Position numbers and translations under genes: made by a program
The notes under the pieces: model-generated
Told to the model about the DNA's origin: nothing
Databases searched by the model: none
Seen by the model: only the letters and a program-made list of their open reading frames with translations
Shown: one piece after another, positions 13,915-23,216 of the stretch
Layout: each line of letters opens with the position of its first letter
Numbering within the stretch: position 1 is the stretch's first letter
Assembly (NCBI GenBank): GCA_017460835.1
Contig: JAFUAD010000016.1
Span: 1-63,017, forward strand
Length of the DNA: 63,017 nucleotides
Direction: 5' to 3'
From: Oscillospiraceae bacterium
Lineage (GTDB): Bacteria; Bacillota; Clostridia; Oscillospirales; Ruminococcaceae

Positions 13915-15981
13915 ATGGATGAAAAGAAACTGATTTCCGTCATTGTTCCCTGCTATAACGAGGAGGAGGTTCTTCCCCTCTTTTACAAGGAAATTACGAA
14001 GATTTCGGCACAGATGCAGGAGCAGCATCCGGAGCTGAGCTTCGAGTATCTGTTTATCGACGACGGCTCGAAGGACCGCACGCTCTCCAAGCTGCGCATC
14101 ATGGCGAAATATGACTCCCGCGTGCGGTATGTATCGTTCTCGCGGAATTTCGGCAAGGAATCGGCGATGTACGCCGGCCTGAAGGAGTCGAAGGGCGACT
14201 ACTGCGTCATCATGGACGCGGATCTGCAGCACCCGCCGGCGTTCCTCCCGAAGATGTATGAGACGGTCGCGAGCGGCTATTACGACTGCGCGACGACACG
14301 CCGGGTCAGCCGGGAGGGCGAATCGAAGGTTCGTTCGTGGTTTGCGCGCCGGTTTTACGGCATCATGAACAAAATTTCGCAGACCGAGATCGTGGACGGC
14401 GCACAGGATTTCCGCTTCATGACGCGGCAGATGGTCGATGCCGTTCTGTCGATGACCGAGTACAACCGGTTCTCGAAGGGTATCTTCTCGTGGGTCGGCT
14501 TCCGGACAAAGTATCTGGAGTATAAGAATGTCGAGCGCGCGGCGGGCAAGTCCTCGTGGAGCTTCTGGGGGCTGTTCCGCTACTCGATCGAGGGCATCAT
14601 CGGCTTCTCGACGGCGCCGCTTTCGGCTTCCGCAATTATCGGTGTGGTGATGTGCCTGCTCGGGCTGATTATGCTGATCGTGACTGTCATCAAGAAGATC
14701 GCGGTCGGGGAGCCGGTTGCGGGCTATCCGACGATGATCTGCACGATTCTGCTGTTCGGCGGCTTGCAGCTTTTCTGCACCGGCATTGTCGGGCTGTATC
14801 TCGGCAAGACCTTCCTTGAGGTCAAGCGCCGCCCGATTTACATTATTCGCGAGACTGAGAAGAATGCGGATCAGTTCCCGGAGCTTCCGGAGCCCGAGGA
14901 GAAGCCCGCTGAAAAGCCGGCACAGAAGGCGGTCGGCGCACAGGCCGGAAAGCCCGCCGCGCCCGCAAAGCAGGCGCAGAAGCAGCCTGTCCGGGCGGAG
15001 GTAAAGCGCGTGCAGCCGGAGAAGGACGCTGCGCTGGAGAAGGCAAGACAGCTCAAGGAGGAGACCGACGCGGAGTTCGATGCGCTGGTCGATGCGGCAT
15101 TTGAGGAGGCGGATGCAAAGAAGGCCGCCGCGGATGCTGAGAAGAAGGCTGCTGCCGAGGCTGCGAAAAAGGCTGCCGAGGAGGCAGAGCAGAAGGCCGC
15201 TGAGGAGGCTGCACAGAAGGCTGCCGATACCGCAGAGCCCGAGCAGAAGCCGGAAAAGGAAAAATTCGTTGTAGAGATCAACTATGACAACGATGACCTC
15301 TATGAGGATCTGGAGGACGAAGAAGAAGATTACGACGACGAGGATTATGACGACGAGGACTACGACGACGAGGATTACGATGACGAGGATTACGACGACG
15401 AGGATTACGACGACGAGGACTATGATGACGAGGATTATGACGACGAAGACTACGATGACGAAGACTACGATGACGAAGACTACGATGACGAGGATTATGA
15501 CGACGAAGATTACGACGATGCACCGGCAAAGCCCGTTACCAGAAAAGCGGCGCCCGCTGATGATGACGAATCCGGTCAGCCGACCTTCGGCGACAAGGCA
15601 AAGGCTGTCCTGAAGTCGATCGGCGGGAAGCTGAAGGCTCTGAAGGATAAGATCGCGGCGGCGTTCGCGGACAACAATGCGGAGAAGGCGCTGCCCGATG
15701 ATGAATACGACGATGACGACTATGACGATGAAGATTACGACGATTATGACGACGACGATTACGAAGACGACGGCTATGATGATGACGATTACGACTATGA
15801 CGACGAGGATGATGACGACTACGACGACGATGATTACGATGATGATGACTATGACGATGATGATTATGATGACGATGATTTCGATGATGATTATGACGAC
15901 GACGATTTCGATGACGACGATTTTGACGATGACGACTACGACGACCGGGGCGGAAAAAGCGGCTACCGCAGCGCGCACTGA
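13915..15981 (+). CDS. GT2 polyprenyl-phosphate glycosyltransferase with long Asp/Tyr-rich tail
   Basis: The protein has 688 residues. Residues 1-235 are a family 2 glycosyltransferase (SVIVPCYNEEEVLPLFYKE, IDDGSKDRT, MDADLQHPPAF), similar to DPM1/GtrB-type enzymes that load a sugar onto a lipid carrier at the inner membrane face. Two membrane helices follow (about 240-262 and 275-303). An Ala/Lys/Glu-rich helical segment (330-455) and two runs of a DEDYD-type repeat (about 470-535 and 595-680) form a tail as long as the enzyme. Typical family members stop near residue 320. AGGAGG lies 8 nt before the ATG. The tail is strongly acidic and probably disordered; its role is unknown. Confidence 0.85.
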   Translation: MDEKKLISVIVPCYNEEEVLPLFYKEITKISAQMQEQHPELSFEYLFIDDGSKDRTLSKLRIMAKYDSRVRYVSFSRNFGKESAMYAGLKESKGDYCVIMDADLQHPPAFLPKMYETVASGYYDCATTRRVSREGESKVRSWFARRFYGIMNKISQTEIVDGAQDFRFMTRQMVDAVLSMTEYNRFSKGIFSWVGFRTKYLEYKNVERAAGKSSWSFWGLFRYSIEGIIGFSTAPLSASAIIGVVMCLLGLIMLIVTVIKKIAVGEPVAGYPTMICTILLFGGLQLFCTGIVGLYLGKTFLEVKRRPIYIIRETEKNADQFPELPEPEEKPAEKPAQKAVGAQAGKPAAPAKQAQKQPVRAEVKRVQPEKDAALEKARQLKEETDAEFDALVDAAFEEADAKKAAADAEKKAAAEAAKKAAEEAEQKAAEEAAQKAADTAEPEQKPEKEKFVVEINYDNDDLYEDLEDEEEDYDDEDYDDEDYDDEDYDDEDYDDEDYDDEDYDDEDYDDEDYDDEDYDDEDYDDEDYDDEDYDDAPAKPVTRKAAPADDDESGQPTFGDKAKAVLKSIGGKLKALKDKIAAAFADNNAEKALPDDEYDDDDYDDEDYDDYDDDDYEDDGYDDDDYDYDDEDDDDYDDDDYDDDDYDDDDYDDDDFDDDYDDDDFDDDDFDDDDYDDRGGKSGYRSAH
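15328..15950 (+). repeat. 15-bp tandem repeats encoding the acidic DEDYD-type tail
   Basis: About twelve near-perfect 15-bp units occupy 15328-15520, and a less regular array occupies 15700-15950. The unit length is a multiple of three, so slippage would change tail length without breaking the frame. Confidence 0.85.
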
Positions 15982-16034
15982 CTGATGCGGCAACGGAAAC
16001 CGGCGGCTGCTTTTGCTGAAAGGAGCTGCTGCCT

Positions 16035-17027
16035 ATGAACCGCCGCTTCCGCGTTCTGGTGCTGGTTCTGCTGACTGCCGTGCTCCTTCTGAGCGCCGCG
16101 ATCGCAAATCTTGCCTATTCCGGCTCCGGCAATCAGGGAAAGAAGCCGAATGAAGAAACGCCGGAATCCGGCTCTGCCGTGACGCTCTATGTGCAGAACG
16201 GACTCTGGGGCGCACGCTCCAAAAGCGGGAGAGTGCTGATCGAACCGACATGGTATTATCTGCGTGCGATGAGCGATTCCGTGCTGATCGCGCGGCGGAA
16301 TGACGGCAGAGAGGACCGCTTCGGGCTGCTGCGCACGAACGGCGAGCAGCTTGTCCCGTTCCTCTACAATGCCTTTGAGCAGAAGGAGACCGACCTCTGG
16401 GTCGCCTCTTTGACCGAGAACGGCGTGCCGAAATATCACCTTTACCATTCCGACGGCACGCGCTGGATCAACCGGTCGTGGGACAGCGTGTCGCTTGCCG
16501 GCGATGCGCTGACCGTCACCGAGGGCGAGAGCACCTATACCGGCCGGCTCTCTGCGCAGGCGGGCAGGATCATCTGGGATGACTGGCATGCGGTGTTCCC
16601 GGTCGGGCTCTATAAGCTGACGATGAATCTGGATGCGCAAAGGCTGCGGGCTCTGCCTGCGGAGGATGTGCTCACGCATCTGGGCGCTGCGAGTGCAGAA
16701 TATCTCGAATACCTGTTCATCACGCGGGAGGCGCCCGAGGATGCACGCATCAGCGCGGAAAACAGCAGTGAGATCCGTGCCGCGCACGCCTATGCGGGCT
16801 GCCAGCTCAAGGAGGCGGATATCACCCGCATTTCCGTGCAGCAGACCGAGACCTTCCCGGTCTATACAGTCTGGATGATCGTGCAGTATCATGAGCTGAA
16901 CAGCAGCGGCGAGGCGCAGACCGTCCGGACGGGCATGACCCTGCGGATCAGCAGAAACGCAATGGGCGATTATACATATTTCGGATTTACCGATGCGCGG
17001 ACGGCGGCTTCCGGAAACGCATCATAA
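16035..17027 (+). CDS. secreted or membrane-anchored WG-repeat protein
   Basis: The protein has 330 residues. Residues 5-28 are an N-terminal signal anchor (RVLVLVLLTAVLLLSAAIA). It then shows WG-type beta repeats: LWGARSKSGRVLIEPTWYYL, FGLLRTNGEQLVPFLYNAFE, YHLYHSDGTRWINRSWDSVS. The rest is a mixed alpha/beta domain with no recognised catalytic motif. WG repeats are common in extracytoplasmic proteins of gut Firmicutes and probably mediate binding. AAAGGAG lies 9 nt before the ATG. It sits 54 bp after the GT2 gene and 20 bp before purE, likely in one transcript. Confidence 0.7.
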   Translation: MNRRFRVLVLVLLTAVLLLSAAIANLAYSGSGNQGKKPNEETPESGSAVTLYVQNGLWGARSKSGRVLIEPTWYYLRAMSDSVLIARRNDGREDRFGLLRTNGEQLVPFLYNAFEQKETDLWVASLTENGVPKYHLYHSDGTRWINRSWDSVSLAGDALTVTEGESTYTGRLSAQAGRIIWDDWHAVFPVGLYKLTMNLDAQRLRALPAEDVLTHLGAASAEYLEYLFITREAPEDARISAENSSEIRAAHAYAGCQLKEADITRISVQQTETFPVYTVWMIVQYHELNSSGEAQTVRTGMTLRISRNAMGDYTYFGFTDARTAASGNAS

Positions 17028-17046
17028 CAGAAGGGAGACTTACCAT

Positions 17047-17544
17047 TTGAAAAAGGTCGCAGTGATTATGGGCAGCGACAGCGATTTTCCTGTTGTCAAG
17101 AATGCAGTCACCGAGCTCAGGAGCTTCGGCGTGCCGTATGAGGCACATGTCATGAGCGCGCACAGAACCCCTGCGCTTGCGGCGGAATTTGCAGAAAATG
17201 CGGAGAAAAACGGCTTCGGGGTCATCATCTGTGCCGCGGGCATGGCAGCGCACCTCGCGGGCGTCATCGCCGGGCACACGACCCTGCCGGTCATCGGCAT
17301 CCCCTGCAAGGGCGCACAGCTTGAGGGGCTCGATGCCCTGCTCGCAACGGTCATGATGCCGCCGGGAATCCCGGTCGCGACGGTCGCCGTGGACGGCGCA
17401 AAGAATGCCGCGATCCTTGCCGTGCAGATGCTCGCGCTCTCGGATGAAGCCTTGGCGGAGCAGCTCAGAGCGCGCAAGGCCGAGATGATCGAGGGCGTGC
17501 AGAAGAAGGATGCCGCGCTTCAGGAGAAGCTCGCGGCGCTGTGA
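17047..17544 (+). CDS. purE: N5-carboxyaminoimidazole ribonucleotide mutase
   Basis: The protein has 165 residues. VAVIMGSDSDFPVVKNAV, VMSAHRTPALAAEFA, VIICAAGMAAHLAGVIAGHT and LPVIGIPCKGAQLEGLDALL are the class I PurE motifs. It moves the carboxyl group of N5-CAIR to form CAIR in purine synthesis; a purK partner is not in the window. The start is TTG at 17047, with GAAGGGAGA upstream; in-frame ATG codons farther upstream have no RBS. The stop overlaps the GTG start of the next gene (GTGA). Confidence 0.93.
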   Translation: MKKVAVIMGSDSDFPVVKNAVTELRSFGVPYEAHVMSAHRTPALAAEFAENAEKNGFGVIICAAGMAAHLAGVIAGHTTLPVIGIPCKGAQLEGLDALLATVMMPPGIPVATVAVDGAKNAAILAVQMLALSDEALAEQLRARKAEMIEGVQKKDAALQEKLAAL

Positions 17545-17975
17545 GTACAGAGTCCGGGCTGAAGCTGTGTGAACAGTGCGGCAAAGAGCCGGCAGCCGTG
17601 TTTTTGTATGAAAAAAACAACGGATCCGGAAACCGGCGTTCGCTCTGTCTGAACTGCGCGAAGCAACAGAATATTCCGCAGGTGCAGGAGTATCTCCGGC
17701 AGAACAAAGCACCCGCCGCCGGAAAGCAGATGTGCATGCAGTGCGGAAAGCAGCCTGCACTGATCTGGATTTCAAGGACATCGGGCGGCCGGATGCGGAG
17801 AGAGGGTCTCTGCGTTTTCTGCGCAAGGGAACAGAATATCCCGCAGATTGAAGAATTGCTTGCGGGCATGAACCGCTCCGATGCGGAGCTGCGGGTGATC
17901 TGCGAGGAATACATGCAGCAGACCGATCAGCCGAAGGGGCTGCTGCAAAGGCTCAGACGCTTATTCAAACGTTAA
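17541..17975 (+). CDS. double zinc-finger protein, McsA-like
   Basis: The protein has 144 residues with a GTG start overlapping the purE stop, so translation is probably coupled. It has two copies of a treble-clef-like unit: [16 protein letters not shown] with [12 protein letters not shown], and [16 protein letters not shown] with [12 protein letters not shown], then a basic tail. Each unit resembles the zinc-binding part of McsA, the adaptor of the McsB/ClpC system, but the UVR motif is not evident. The role is unknown; it could be a metal-dependent adaptor or regulator. Confidence 0.7.
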   Translation: MSTESGLKLCEQCGKEPAAVFLYEKNNGSGNRRSLCLNCAKQQNIPQVQEYLRQNKAPAAGKQMCMQCGKQPALIWISRTSGGRMRREGLCVFCAREQNIPQIEELLAGMNRSDAELRVICEEYMQQTDQPKGLLQRLRRLFKR

Positions 17976-18036
17976 GCAATGCGGGAAACCGCAGTTTCAT
18001 TTCATAATGTATTCAAAATTCAGGAGGAAGATTACA

Positions 18037-18756
18037 ATGGCAAACGTAACAAAGGGCGAACAGCTTTATGAGGGCAAGGCAAAGAAGGTCTTTGCGACCA
18101 GCGACCCCGATCTCGTGATCGTCGATTACAAGGATGACGCGACCGCAGGCGACGGCGCAAAGCGCGGCACGATCAAGGGCAAGGGCGTCATCAACAACCA
18201 GATGACCAATGTCATGTTCTCGATGCTCGAAAAGGAGGGCGTCCCGACGCATCTCGTCGAGGAGCTCAGCGAGCGCGAAACCCTCGTCAAGAAGGTCGAG
18301 ATCGTTCCGCTGGAGGTCATCGTCCGCAATGTCGCAGCGGGCAGCTTCTCCAAGAGAATGGGCGTTGAGGAGGGCAGAAAGCTCCTGACCCCGATCCTCG
18401 AATTCAGCTACAAGAACGATGATCTGCACGATCCGTTCATCAACGATTACTATGCACTGGCACTCGGCCTCGCAACAAAAGAGGAGCTCGACAAGATCGC
18501 GGAGTATGCATTCAAGGTCAATTCGTTCATGCTCGGCTTCTTCAAGAAGCTGAACATCGACCTGATCGACTTCAAGATCGAATTCGGCAGATTCCACGGC
18601 CAGATCGTCCTCGCAGACGAGATTTCGCCCGATACCTGCCGCTTCTGGGATTCCACCACGCACGAAAAGCTCGACAAGGACCGCTTCCGCAGAGATATGG
18701 GCGGCGTCGAGGAGGCCTATCAGGAGATCATGAAGCGCCTGAAGGAGAACGCTTAA
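18037..18756 (+). CDS. purC: SAICAR synthetase
   Basis: The protein has 239 residues. [60 protein letters not shown] and [20 protein letters not shown] are PurC signatures. It joins aspartate to CAIR using ATP. The ATG at 18037 has AGGAGG 9 nt upstream; a frame to 18007 adds residues without an RBS. It lies in the pur cluster, 61 bp after the zinc protein. Confidence 0.95.
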   Translation: MANVTKGEQLYEGKAKKVFATSDPDLVIVDYKDDATAGDGAKRGTIKGKGVINNQMTNVMFSMLEKEGVPTHLVEELSERETLVKKVEIVPLEVIVRNVAAGSFSKRMGVEEGRKLLTPILEFSYKNDDLHDPFINDYYALALGLATKEELDKIAEYAFKVNSFMLGFFKKLNIDLIDFKIEFGRFHGQIVLADEISPDTCRFWDSTTHEKLDKDRFRRDMGGVEEAYQEIMKRLKENA

Positions 18757-18799
18757 CCCGCAGAACCCGCAGGAATCATCAAATTTTTCGGAGGTATCT

Positions 18800-20200
18800 A
18801 TGGGCGGCTTATTCGGCGCAGTGTCCCATGAGGACGTAACAGCCGATCTGTTTTTCGGCACGGATTATCACACGCATCTCGGTGCGCGCAGAGGCGGCAT
18901 GACGGTCTATGACGTCAAGGACGGCTTCCAGCGCGCCATCCACAATATCGAAAATGCCCCGTTCCGCACGAAATTCGGCAACGATCTGAACGATATGCAC
19001 GGAAATATGGGGCTCGGCTGCATCAGCGACACCGACCCGCAGCCGGTTCTGGTGCGGTCGCATCTGGGCAGCTATGCTTTGACGACCGTCGGCAAGATCA
19101 ACAACGCGGACGAGCTCGTGGACGATATCATTTCGCACGGCGGGCATTTCAATGAGCAGAGCGGCAGCGTCATCAACCCGACGGAGCTGGTCGCCGCACT
19201 CATCAACCAGTGCGACTCCGTTCCGGAGGGCATCCGCTATGCACAGCAGAAGATCAAGGGCTCGATGACCCTGCTGCTCATGACAAAGGAGGGCATCTAT
19301 GCCGCCCGCGATTACATGGGCAGAACCCCGGTCATCATCGGGCACCGCGACGGCGCATACTGTGCCGCATTCGAGTCCTTCTCCTACATGAACCTCGGCT
19401 ACCGCTATCTGCGCGATCTCGGGCCGGGGGAGATCGTCTTTATGACGGCGGACTCCTGCGAGACGGTCATGCCGCCGAACAATAAAATGAAAATCTGCGT
19501 ATTTCTGTGGATTTACTACGGCTACACCACCTCCTGCTACGAGGGTGTGAACGTCGAGGTCATGCGCAATAACTGCGGCGCGCTGCTCGCAAAGCGCGAC
19601 AAGGGCATTGATGTCGATTATGTCGCCGGCATTCCGGAATCCGGAAACGGCCATGCGATCGGCTATGCAAACGAGAGCGGCATCCGCTTCGCAAGACCGT
19701 TCATCAAGTACACCCCGACATGGGTGCGCAGCTTTACCCCCGCAAAGCAGTCTCTGCGCGACCTGACGGCGCATATGAAGCTGATTCCGGTCGAGCAGCT
19801 CATCCGCGGCAAAAAGCTGCTGTTCCTCGATGACTCGGTCGTCCGCGGAACGCAGATGCGCAATACTGTCGCATTTTTATACAACAACGGCGCCAAAGAG
19901 GTGCATATCCGTTCGGCAAGTCCGCCGAGCATGTTCGGCTGCAAATACCTGAACTTCTCGCCGGGCAAATCCGATATGGATCTGATCGCGCGGCAGGTCG
20001 TCCGCGATTTCGACGGCGACGACCGCTACCTCAGCGAATACTGCACCGACAACACCGACCGCTATCAGGCGATGGTCAATGAGATCGCGAACAGACTGAA
20101 CTTCACCTCGCTGAAGTATCACCTGCTCGCCGATGTCAAGAAAGCGATCGGCATTGACCCCGATTCGCTCTGCACCTACTGCTTTACCGGCGAGGAATGA
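18800..20200 (+). CDS. purF: amidophosphoribosyltransferase-like protein lacking the N-terminal Cys nucleophile
   Basis: The protein has 466 residues with a full two-domain PurF layout: an Ntn glutaminase-like domain ([55 protein letters not shown]) and a phosphoribosyltransferase domain with the PRPP loop [17 protein letters not shown]381 and the CTYC pair (458/461) match the iron-sulfur ligands of Bacillus-type PurF. The N-terminus is MGGLFGAVS, whereas classical PurF is processed to an N-terminal Cys; no Cys is near. Glutamine use by the normal mechanism therefore seems impossible; ammonia or a partner may serve. A clear RBS (GGAGG) supports this start. It could also be a paralogue beside a true PurF elsewhere. 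Confidence 0.85.
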   Translation: MGGLFGAVSHEDVTADLFFGTDYHTHLGARRGGMTVYDVKDGFQRAIHNIENAPFRTKFGNDLNDMHGNMGLGCISDTDPQPVLVRSHLGSYALTTVGKINNADELVDDIISHGGHFNEQSGSVINPTELVAALINQCDSVPEGIRYAQQKIKGSMTLLLMTKEGIYAARDYMGRTPVIIGHRDGAYCAAFESFSYMNLGYRYLRDLGPGEIVFMTADSCETVMPPNNKMKICVFLWIYYGYTTSCYEGVNVEVMRNNCGALLAKRDKGIDVDYVAGIPESGNGHAIGYANESGIRFARPFIKYTPTWVRSFTPAKQSLRDLTAHMKLIPVEQLIRGKKLLFLDDSVVRGTQMRNTVAFLYNNGAKEVHIRSASPPSMFGCKYLNFSPGKSDMDLIARQVVRDFDGDDRYLSEYCTDNTDRYQAMVNEIANRLNFTSLKYHLLADVKKAIGIDPDSLCTYCFTGEE

Positions 20201-20241
20201 GCGGAATCGGATCATATACATCTGAAAGGGATATGTTTGAT

Positions 20242-21288
20242 ATGGGACACGCAAAGAACAGTTTTTCCGAGAGCTATGCAAAGGCCGGCGTCGATGTGAC
20301 CGCCGGCTACAAGTCCGTTGAGCTGATGAAGCAGCATGTCGCGCGCACCGTCACGGACGGCGTGCTGGACGGCATCGGCGGCTTCGGCGGGCTGTTTCAG
20401 CCCGGGCTTGCCGGTATGGAGGAGCCTGTGCTGGTCTCCGGCACGGACGGCGTCGGCACGAAGCTCAAGATCGCGTTCCTGATGGACAAGCACGACACCA
20501 TCGGAATCGACTGCGTTGCCATGTGCGTCAATGATGTCATCTGCTGCGGCGCAAAGCCGATGTTCTTCCTCGACTACATCGCCTGCGGGAAAAACTATCC
20601 CGAAAAGATCGCGACGATCGTCAGCGGCGTGGCAGAGGGCTGCGTGCAGGCGGGCTGTGCCCTGATCGGCGGCGAGACTGCCGAGCATCCGGGCATGATG
20701 CCGGATGAGGAATATGACCTCGCGGGCTTTACCGTCGGCATCGTCGATAAGAAAAAGGTGCTGAATCCGCAGACGCAGAAGGCGGGCGATGTGCTGATCG
20801 CGATTGCCTCCTCCGGCGTACACTCGAACGGCTTTTCGCTCGTGCGGAAGGTGTTTACGGTCAATGAGCAGAATCTTGCGCGGCATTTTGCCGATCTCGG
20901 CTCGACCCTCGGCGAGTGCCTGCTGACCCCGACCAGAATCTATGTCAAGCCGGTGCTCTCGCTGATTGAGCAGGTGCCGGTCAAGGCGATTTCGCATATC
21001 ACAGGCGGCGGATTCTATGAGAATATCCCGCGCAGCCTGCCGGAGGGTCTGACCGCACGCATCCCGCGCAGCAATGTGCAGGTGCTCCCGGTCTTTGACC
21101 TGATCGCGCGGACCGGCAATATTCCGGAGCGCGATATGTTCAATACCTTTAATATGGGCGTCGGCATGATCGTTTCCGTTGCGGCGGAGGATGCCGACCG
21201 CGCCGTCGCGGTGCTCAATGCCGCCGGCGAGCACGCCTATGTCCTCGGCGAGCTGGTCGCCGGAGATGAGGGCGTTATCATTGAATAA
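20242..21288 (+). CDS. purM: phosphoribosylformylglycinamidine cyclo-ligase (AIR synthetase)
   Basis: About 348 residues. [60 protein letters not shown] and [20 protein letters not shown] are PurM motifs. It closes the imidazole ring of AIR using ATP. An ATG at 20197 overlaps the purF stop, but homologues begin near MGHAKNSF, and AAAGGG lies upstream of the ATG at 20242, so that start is preferred. The 3' end overlaps the next lipoprotein gene by 8 bp. Confidence 0.92.
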   Translation: MGHAKNSFSESYAKAGVDVTAGYKSVELMKQHVARTVTDGVLDGIGGFGGLFQPGLAGMEEPVLVSGTDGVGTKLKIAFLMDKHDTIGIDCVAMCVNDVICCGAKPMFFLDYIACGKNYPEKIATIVSGVAEGCVQAGCALIGGETAEHPGMMPDEEYDLAGFTVGIVDKKKVLNPQTQKAGDVLIAIASSGVHSNGFSLVRKVFTVNEQNLARHFADLGSTLGECLLTPTRIYVKPVLSLIEQVPVKAISHITGGGFYENIPRSLPEGLTARIPRSNVQVLPVFDLIARTGNIPERDMFNTFNMGVGMIVSVAAEDADRAVAVLNAAGEHAYVLGELVAGDEGVIIE

Positions 21289-22198
21289 ACGATTCCGGCG
21301 CGCTGCCGCATTGCCGCTTGCCTGCCTGATTCTTGCGGGCTGCGGCACGAAAAAGAATCCGGAGGGCGGCGGCGATCTGCACCTCAGTGAGCTGGAGATT
21401 CAGGAGGAGCCCGGCGCGCGGGAAACCGACATCTCACAGCGCTATCCGGAATATTTCAAATACTGCTTCGGCGAGGATGCTTCCTTCACCTTTCAGGAAA
21501 CAGATGAATCCGGCTATGACGGCTACCTGCTCGAATACAAAGACCGGACAGGCGCACTGCGCACGACCAGGCAGAATATTCGGCCTTATCGGCTGCGCTT
21601 TGAAGAGGATTGGGAGATGACCGAGGATACCTGGTACAGCATGTATCTGGCTGATGCGGCAGTCTGTGAGCTTCAGGCGGTTTTTGCCGAAGGCTTTGCC
21701 GATGCGCTTCTGGAGCAGGAGCTCAATGTCCGCCACAGTGTTACAGACGGCTGGGAATACAACGACGAGGTGCGTCTCATTGCAATGGGGGCGGTCGATG
21801 CATTTTCTGTCGGGGATGATAATGCGGTCAGCCGGCGCCTTGCCGCGGCGAATATCACGCCCGGAACCGGCCGGCAGGTCTGCTCCGCCGACTGGCAGTC
21901 CGTTGCGGCAGACGAGCAGATTTTTGTTTTTTGCGTTGTGTATATTGCCAAAAACGCCGATGCGGATACCTATACCGAAAAAATGAACCGGATCATCGAG
22001 GCATATGAGCATGCCGAGGGCACGCCGAAGAATTATCATTTCGTTTTGTATCAGAATGACTCGGAGGACAGTGAAGAACGGCACTCTGTAATGTCGAAGC
22101 TCGTGATTCTCGGCGAGGAGATCGACCTCAGCAAAATGGAAGAAGGCGTCAGCTATTCCGATTTCTGGAGGGAGAAGCTGATCGAAAAATACAAATAA
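21281..22198 (+). CDS. lipoprotein, tandem paralogue 1 of 3
   Basis: The protein has about 305 residues. The start is TTG at 21281, giving [20 protein letters not shown] then Cys: a lipoprotein signal with the lipobox LAGC. The TTG aligns with the ATG starts of the two following paralogues. The mature part starts [10 protein letters not shown] and then shows [12 protein letters not shown], a mixed alpha/beta domain of unknown function. It is probably tethered to the outer face of the membrane. It overlaps the purM stop, so it belongs to the pur transcript. Confidence 0.75.
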   Translation: MNKRFRRAAALPLACLILAGCGTKKNPEGGGDLHLSELEIQEEPGARETDISQRYPEYFKYCFGEDASFTFQETDESGYDGYLLEYKDRTGALRTTRQNIRPYRLRFEEDWEMTEDTWYSMYLADAAVCELQAVFAEGFADALLEQELNVRHSVTDGWEYNDEVRLIAMGAVDAFSVGDDNAVSRRLAAANITPGTGRQVCSADWQSVAADEQIFVFCVVYIAKNADADTYTEKMNRIIEAYEHAEGTPKNYHFVLYQNDSEDSEERHSVMSKLVILGEEIDLSKMEEGVSYSDFWREKLIEKYK

Positions 22199-22244
22199 GA
22201 TGCATTTTTGGGGCAGCATTTGCTGCTTACGGGGGAAATACAGA

Positions 22245-23171
22245 ATGAATCATCGCAGACTGCGGCTTGCTGCTGCACTCGGCGCGCTGCTGCTGATGCT
22301 CACAGGCTGCGGCACGAAAAAGAATCCGGAGGGCGGCGGCAATCTGCACCTCAGTGAGCTGGAGATTCAGGAGGAGCCCGCCGCGCGGGAAACCGATCTC
22401 TCACAGCGCTTTGCGGATTATTTCCAATACTGCTTCGGCGAGGATGCTTCCTTTTCTTATCAGGAAACGGACGATTCCGGCTATGACCGCTACCTGCTCG
22501 AATACAAGGACCGGACAGGCACGCTGCGCACGAGCGAGAGGGAAATCCAGTCTTATCGGCTGCGCGGCGAAGCGGAGTGGGATATGAGCGAGGATGCCTG
22601 GTACAGCTATGATATGGAGGCATTGACGTACTGGGAGCTGGAAGCGGTTTTTCTCGAAGGCTTCGATTCGCTTCTGGAGCAGGAGCTCGGCGTGCATCAC
22701 AGTCCGACGGATGGCTGGGAGTACAACGGCGAGGTCGTTCAGATCATGACTGCGGTGAGCACGGACAGCTATTATGCGCCGGATGATGCGGTCAGGGAGC
22801 GCGCTCTCCATGCCCATATCGCGCCCGGAACCGGCTGGCAGGTCTGCAATGCCGACTGGAAATCCGTTGCCGCGGACGAGCGGATGGTCATTCGCTGCAT
22901 CGTGAACATCGCCTATGATGCCGATGCAGATGCCTATACCGAAAAATTGAACCGGATCATCGAGGCGTATGAGCATGCCGGGGAGACGCCGCAGAATTAT
23001 CATTTTGTTTTGCAGCAGAATGACACGGCGGACGGCGGCGGGACACACACAGTGACGGAAAAAGGCGTGGCTTTCGGCGAGGAGATCGACCTGAGCAAAA
23101 TGGGAGAAGACTACGGCTATACCGTCTATTCTGAGCATATGAAGGAACGGATGGCCGAAAAATACAAATAA
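22245..23171 (+). CDS. lipoprotein, tandem paralogue 2 of 3
   Basis: 308 residues: MNHRRLRLAAALGALLLMLT then [12 protein letters not shown] (lipobox LTGC). It is very similar to paralogue 1 through the N-terminal third and in the segment VCNADWKSVAADE, diverging elsewhere. GGGGGAAA precedes the ATG, and this upstream sequence is also duplicated before paralogue 3, so the tandem unit includes the spacer. Function unknown. Confidence 0.75.
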   Translation: MNHRRLRLAAALGALLLMLTGCGTKKNPEGGGNLHLSELEIQEEPAARETDLSQRFADYFQYCFGEDASFSYQETDDSGYDRYLLEYKDRTGTLRTSEREIQSYRLRGEAEWDMSEDAWYSYDMEALTYWELEAVFLEGFDSLLEQELGVHHSPTDGWEYNGEVVQIMTAVSTDSYYAPDDAVRERALHAHIAPGTGWQVCNADWKSVAADERMVIRCIVNIAYDADADAYTEKLNRIIEAYEHAGETPQNYHFVLQQNDTADGGGTHTVTEKGVAFGEEIDLSKMGEDYGYTVYSEHMKERMAEKYK

Positions 23172-23216
23172 TATGCTTTTTTGGCAGCCGTGCGCTGCTT
23201 ACGGGGAAAATACAGA

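Noticed and set aside
13870-15993. 707-codon minus-strand open frame of Val/Ile-rich repeats
   Set aside because: It is the complement of the GAC/GAT/TAC repeats in the GT2 tail, which exclude stop codons on the other strand. No RBS; the plus frame has clear enzyme motifs.
16990-17046. Purine riboswitch upstream of purE
   Set aside because: The short spacer lacks the conserved purine-aptamer core and an expression platform; purE seems to be read from upstream.
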